A stretch of DNA of 23,642 nt from an uncultured bacterium (lineage in GTDB: Bacteria > Cyanobacteriota > Vampirovibrionia > Gastranaerophilales > Gastranaerophilaceae), in the NCBI GenBank assembly GCA_902464375.1, contig CABQIM010000019.1:1-23642 (forward strand), read 5' to 3'. This document shows, in pieces, positions 20,533 to 23,642 of the stretch. Under the pieces are notes generated by a model. The model did not search any database, was not told where the DNA came from, and was given only the letters and a program-made list of their open reading frames with translations. Made by a program: the position numbers and the translations under genes. The stretch's first letter is position 1; each line of letters begins with the position of its first letter.

Positions 20533-20914
20533 CTAGTACCGCCCTTATTAGGGAGGTCGCAGCTGTTGGTGAAGTTATGCTGAACCTTACAGATGCGGGT
20601 GGGTTTGGATTAAGAGTAACTTTTAATAAGCCCCCATCCTTCCCTCTCTGTCACTAACGTGACATCTCTCCCGCTCAATGGATGTTGCGGGCGAGAATTA
20701 AGTTTTAGAAAAGTCTATACCTCCCCCTATAAAGGGACGAGATACGCTCTACTTGTAGTTAGAACTACAAATTATTTTAAAACAACTTTCCACTTTCAAC
20801 TTTTTTAGTGGCAATTTAGTAACTTTTAATTTTCCAATTATGTAAATACCCACCCGCATTCGTAGTTCACTTACGTTCACACGACTGCGACCTCCCTAAC
20901 AAGGGCGGTAGCTA
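20533..20914. repeat. Large inverted-repeat element, about 380 bp
   Basis: Left end (from TACCGCCCTTATTAGGGAGG to GATGCGGGTGGGT, about 20537-20604) and right end (ACCCACCCGCATTCG to CCTAACAAGGGCGGTAGC, about 20848-20914) are imperfect inverted copies. Shared blocks include TTAGGGAGGTCGCAG and GCGGGTGGGT. The centre has a further C-rich palindrome (TCCCTCTCTGTCACTAACGT region) and AT-rich filler but no ORF. This explains most of the 570-base gap between the glucosaminidase and XRE genes. It looks like a non-autonomous mobile element. Confidence 0.8.
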
Positions 20915-20942
20915 CTTTATTGTTTAAATAAAATCTCTTATT

Positions 20943-21206
20943 CTAAATTATTTCATTCGTAAAATTTTCTGGCAATTCTTTATCCAAGAGTGCGCCAAAT
21001 TCTTCAAAACTCAATCCCAGAGCAGAAATAATTTTACAAAGGCTTGTTGCGTAGGCTTTATTTTTGCCTTTTTCAATCATATATAATGTAGTTTTAGGAA
21101 TATCATTTTCGTAGCAAAAAATCGTAAACTTAAGTTTTTTGCTTTTTCTAACTTTATAGAGCACCTGCCCTATAGCTTTTTGGATAATTTTGTCATATTC
21201 TTGCAT
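20943..21206 (-). CDS. XRE-family helix-turn-helix regulator
   Basis: This 87-residue protein is essentially one Cro/C1-type helix-turn-helix domain: IGQVLYKVRKSKKLKFTIF, then YENDIPKTTLYMIEKGKN (recognition helix region), then SLCKIISALGLSFEEFGALL, the usual last helices. I start it at the ATG at 21206 (MQEYDKII); a longer in-frame version would run into the divergent HAD gene and has no support. There is no Shine-Dalgarno sequence; TATCAT lies seven bases upstream of the ATG, again compatible with a leaderless message. It is divergent from the HAD gene, 70 bases apart, which is a possible target. Confidence 0.82.
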   Translation of the reverse strand: MQEYDKIIQKAIGQVLYKVRKSKKLKFTIFCYENDIPKTTLYMIEKGKNKAYATSLCKIISALGLSFEEFGALLDKELPENFTNEII

Positions 21207-21276
21207 AAACTTAATGATAGTGCTATTATTTGTAAAAATGTTTCCGAAGTCGGAACTAAAGTAGGAGTATTCTTTT

Positions 21277-21618
21277 ATGCCTAAAACTTTATTAATAGAT
21301 TTAGATGGAGTTTTGAACACGTATGACGGAAATTATAGCGAGTTGGAAATTGCTCCGCCAAGAGATGGTGTAAAAGAATTTTTAGAAAAAGTATCAAAAG
21401 ATTATAATATAGAAATTTTTACGGTCAGAAATAAGGAGCTTACACAAGCTTGGTTGGTTAAATATGGTTTAGATAAATACATCCAAAATATAACAAATCA
21501 AAAAAGCCCATACGCAAGTATTATTATTGATGATAGAGCTCTAAGGTTTAATGGTGATTTTATTCAGACTTTAAACGATATTAATAATTTTAAACCGCAT
21601 TGGATGGTTAGTGATTAG
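21277..21618 (+). CDS. Small HAD-superfamily hydrolase
   Basis: This 113-residue protein has the minimal HAD core. Motif I is LLIDLDGVLNTYDG (nucleophile D8, acid/base D10), motif II is EIFTVRN, and motif III is IIIDDRALRFNGDF (acidic pair D-D). No cap domain is present and the motif III-IV spacing is short, as in small phosphatases that act on larger substrates. The conserved Lys before motif III may be the one in QKSPYASIIIDD. The protein is cytoplasmic. AGGAG lies nine bases upstream of the ATG. It is convergent with the glycosyltransferase gene, and an inverted repeat lies between their ends. Substrate unknown. Confidence 0.78.
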   Translation: MPKTLLIDLDGVLNTYDGNYSELEIAPPRDGVKEFLEKVSKDYNIEIFTVRNKELTQAWLVKYGLDKYIQNITNQKSPYASIIIDDRALRFNGDFIQTLNDINNFKPHWMVSD

Positions 21619-21674
21619 TGAATAGTGAGTAGGCGAAATTAAAATATTCAATTCACTCTTCACCACTCACTCTT
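21608..21674. repeat. Inverted repeat between convergent genes
   Basis: TTAGTGATTAGTGAATAGTG on the left and CACTCTTCACTATTAC on the right can fold into an imperfect hairpin of about 28-base arms around a short AT-rich centre. Internal repetition of AGTGA units is evident. It may act as a bidirectional terminator for the HAD and glycosyltransferase genes. Confidence 0.55.
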
Positions 21675-21679
21675 CACTA

Positions 21680-22642
21680 TTACACAATTTCCATTTCCTT
21701 AATATATCTTGGTCTTGCTTTAACTTCGTTAAAAATTTGTCCCATGTATTCACCGATTATGCCGAGGCAGAAAATTTGAAGTCCGCCAAAGAATGCAAGT
21801 AATACAACCAGTGTTGCCCAACCGCTCGGAGTATTGTGAAGAAAATATTTTTCAAAAATAACTTCTGCGGCTAAAAGAAAACTGCCTAAAACTGTTATTA
21901 CACCCATTGCAGCAATAATTCGCAAAGGAACAATACTAAAAGCTGTAATTCCGTTCAATGCAAGGCTTGTGAGTGAGAAGAAGTTAAACTTTGAACATCC
22001 GGCTTTTCTAGGTTTTACGTCAAAATGTACGTAAGCGGTTTTTAATCCGATTTCGTGGAAAAAACCTCTCAAAAACAGTCCGGCTTCGGAATACTTTTCT
22101 AAAATTTCAAGTCCTTTTTTGCTTACGAGTCTAAAATCAGAATGGTTTGGCGGTATTTTTACCCCCAAAAGATTCATCAATCTATAGAAACAAAGAGCGG
22201 TGTGTTTTTTGAAGAACGAATCTGTTTTTCTATCGTTTCTGATACCGGAAACAATTTCTGCACCATTATGAAATTCGTCAATAAATAATTCAATAGCGTT
22301 TTCATCTTGCTGTAAATCCGCGTCAATCGAAATTACGCAATCACAACCAATTTCTTTAACTCCCAACAAGCCTGCAATAAGAGCTTTTTGGTTGCCATAA
22401 TTTCTTATAAACTTAGTGCCTTTAATCCTTTCGCCATAAGTATTATGCAAGCTTTCGATTATGCTCCAAGTTGTGTCTTTAGAGCCATCATCTACAAGGT
22501 AAATATAGCTTTCGTTAGAAATTTTACCTTTAGCTATAATCTTATCCATAACTCTGATAAGTGTGTCTACAGTTGATTTAATCACGAGTTCTTCATTGAA
22601 ACACGGAATTATTATTGCAAGTTTAGTATTATATTCGCTCAT
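21680..22642 (-). CDS. GtrB/DPM1-like polyprenyl-phosphate glycosyltransferase
   Basis: This 320-residue protein has a cytoplasmic GT-2 domain and two C-terminal membrane helices (about 220-250 and 268-292). Motifs: LAIIIPCFNEE, LVDDGSKDTTW (D51-S54), IDADLQQD (107-113, the metal-binding DAD), and the acceptor region ending in FRLVSKKGLEILEKYSEAGLFLRGF. It is the family of ArnC, GtrB and dolichyl-phosphate mannosyl synthases, which load a sugar onto undecaprenyl phosphate for envelope glycan modification. The ATG at 22642 is chosen over one 27 bases upstream because GAGGAAA lies six bases before it; TATAAT (22663-22658) is just ahead. It is divergent from the deacetylase gene. Confidence 0.92.
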   Translation of the reverse strand: MSEYNTKLAIIIPCFNEELVIKSTVDTLIRVMDKIIAKGKISNESYIYLVDDGSKDTTWSIIESLHNTYGERIKGTKFIRNYGNQKALIAGLLGVKEIGCDCVISIDADLQQDENAIELFIDEFHNGAEIVSGIRNDRKTDSFFKKHTALCFYRLMNLLGVKIPPNHSDFRLVSKKGLEILEKYSEAGLFLRGFFHEIGLKTAYVHFDVKPRKAGCSKFNFFSLTSLALNGITAFSIVPLRIIAAMGVITVLGSFLLAAEVIFEKYFLHNTPSGWATLVVLLAFFGGLQIFCLGIIGEYMGQIFNEVKARPRYIKEMEIV

Positions 22643-22724
22643 TGTTTTCCTCTCAGAATTATAATACAATAAATTTGTACATTAGTGAATTATGTTTACA
22701 TAACTTTTCAAAGGAGCCTGCCTA

Positions 22725-23621
22725 GTGTCAGACAAAAAATTTATTTTAAATGCAGATGATTTCGGAATGAGTGAAGCCTATAATAGAGCTGTGTTAGAAG
22801 GGTGTTCTGCCGGAATTTTGAAAAGTGCAAGTTTGGTAGCGAATGGTTTAGCTTTTGAAGAAGCTTATACAAAAATCATTCCGGCATGTCCTGATTTGGG
22901 TGTAGGAATTCATCTTAATGTAATTGAAGGAAAACCGCTTTGTTCTGATTTGGATAGCTTGGTCGATAGAGATGGAAATTTCTACAACGGATATGGCGCT
23001 CTTATCATAAAATCTTTGTATGACAGAGTGTTTATGGAACAAATTGAACGTGAATTCAGAGCGCAAATAGAGAAGATTCTTGCAGTGACTCCTGTGAGTC
23101 ACATAGATTCTCACGTCCATGTTCATGCGATTCCTAATATCTTTGAACTTGTGTGTAAGTTAGCAAAAGAATATGGTATCAAGCAAATTAGAACTCAATT
23201 TGAACAGCCGTATGTTATTCCTGATGTGTTTAAACATTTGACGATTAAATACCCGATAAATTTAATAAAGGTTGCACTATTAAATACTTTTACATTGTTG
23301 AACAAAGAAAATGTTAAGAGATACTGTTTGAGTACAAACGACAATTTGATTGGTGTAGGTTATACTTCTATGATGAATAGTCTGACCATTTCTTATGGAC
23401 TTATGGCAATCAAAGAAAAACAAGTTGTTGCAGAAGCTTTAATCCATCCTTGCAGATATGAAGACGGTACAATAGATGGACATTTTACCGAATTTATGAT
23501 TACTAAGAACGAAAAATTAAAAGAAAAAATTGCAAAAATCGGTTTTGAGATAACAAATTATAAAGAAATTCAAGCGGCAGCAGAAATGGCTGAAAGTGAG
23601 TCTGTGTGCGAACAAAAATAA
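22725..23621 (+). CDS. YdjC/ChbG-type polysaccharide deacetylase (HpnK-like)
   Basis: This 298-residue enzyme of the YdjC-like family hydrolyses an N-acetyl group, in characterised members from chito-oligosaccharides (ChbG) or hopanoid glycosides (HpnK). The start ILNADDFGMSEAYNRAV gives the metal- and base-forming pair D11-D12. GVGIHLN supplies H63, and SHIDSHVHVHAIP supplies H126, H130, H132 and H134. IHPCRYEDG near the C-terminus completes the site. The start codon is GTG, with AAGGAG eight bases before it. No signal peptide is seen. Divergent and close to the GtrB-type transferase (82 bases), which suggests a shared pathway of lipid-linked sugar modification. Exact substrate uncertain. 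Confidence 0.9.
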   Translation: MSDKKFILNADDFGMSEAYNRAVLEGCSAGILKSASLVANGLAFEEAYTKIIPACPDLGVGIHLNVIEGKPLCSDLDSLVDRDGNFYNGYGALIIKSLYDRVFMEQIEREFRAQIEKILAVTPVSHIDSHVHVHAIPNIFELVCKLAKEYGIKQIRTQFEQPYVIPDVFKHLTIKYPINLIKVALLNTFTLLNKENVKRYCLSTNDNLIGVGYTSMMNSLTISYGLMAIKEKQVVAEALIHPCRYEDGTIDGHFTEFMITKNEKLKEKIAKIGFEITNYKEIQAAAEMAESESVCEQK

Positions 23622-23642
23622 TTGGAATTACAGTTTTAATTC

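Noticed and set aside
21207..21320. Longer start for the XRE regulator
   Set aside because: The 38 extra codons overlap the divergent HAD gene and do not resemble a helix-turn-helix protein N-terminus.

Overview
The window is a chromosomal segment of an AT-rich bacterium. It carries mostly housekeeping and envelope genes, packed in short operons and separated by small palindromic or repetitive elements. Nothing in it is a taxonomic marker I can score. Low GC, Gram-negative-style envelope genes, a complete SMC/ScpA/ScpB condensin locus, a DUF711 protein and small lineage-type hypotheticals fit an uncultured gut-type lineage such as Gastranaerophilales (Vampirovibrionia/'Melainabacteria'). This placement is an inference of moderate confidence.

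Layout. 1-2.9 kb: DUF486 membrane protein (-), ROK glucokinase (+), strong terminators, a secreted lytic transglycosylase (-) with a long and possibly structured leader, and a STAS-like protein (-). 2.9-10.4 kb: a plus-strand run of smc, an ORF6N-domain gene, scpA, scpB, a membrane-anchored metzincin/TPR protein and a small hypothetical. This is chromosome segregation machinery with a phage-type gene lodged inside it. 10.4-12 kb: a CgeB-like glycosyltransferase (-) and tRNA-Arg(CCT), the latter between two unrelated tandem-repeat arrays. 12-14.7 kb (-): an operon of DUF711/UPF0210 protein, a 108-aa unknown, an HxlR regulator and a UPF0173 metallo-hydrolase. 14.7-15.8 kb (+): DAHP synthase, divergent from that operon through overlapping promoters. 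15.8-19.1 kb: an inverted-repeat element, then ftsH, a small membrane protein and a PAP2 phosphatase as one minus-strand operon. 19.2-20.9 kb: two more inverted-repeat elements around a glucosaminidase gene with a Gly/Phe/Asn-rich N-terminus, and a candidate small RNA. 20.9-23.6 kb: XRE regulator (-), small HAD protein (+), GtrB-type glycosyltransferase (-) and a YdjC/ChbG-type deacetylase (+).

Themes. (1) Dispersed palindromes are frequent: two GTAG-prefixed hairpins resembling RAYT-mobilised REP sequences, several C/G-rich 'CCCTCTCC' palindromes (one in frame inside scpA), and three large inverted-repeat elements. (2) Several genes lack a Shine-Dalgarno sequence and have a -10 box (often TGCTAAAAT) 6-9 nt before the ATG, which suggests leaderless mRNAs; others have canonical ribosome binding sites. 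(3) The most unusual candidates are a roughly 70-nt minus-strand RNA near 20.4 kb carrying an anti-Shine-Dalgarno-like C-rich stretch between two hairpins, and the double tandem array around tRNA-Arg. All functional claims come from motifs read by eye; no database search was run.
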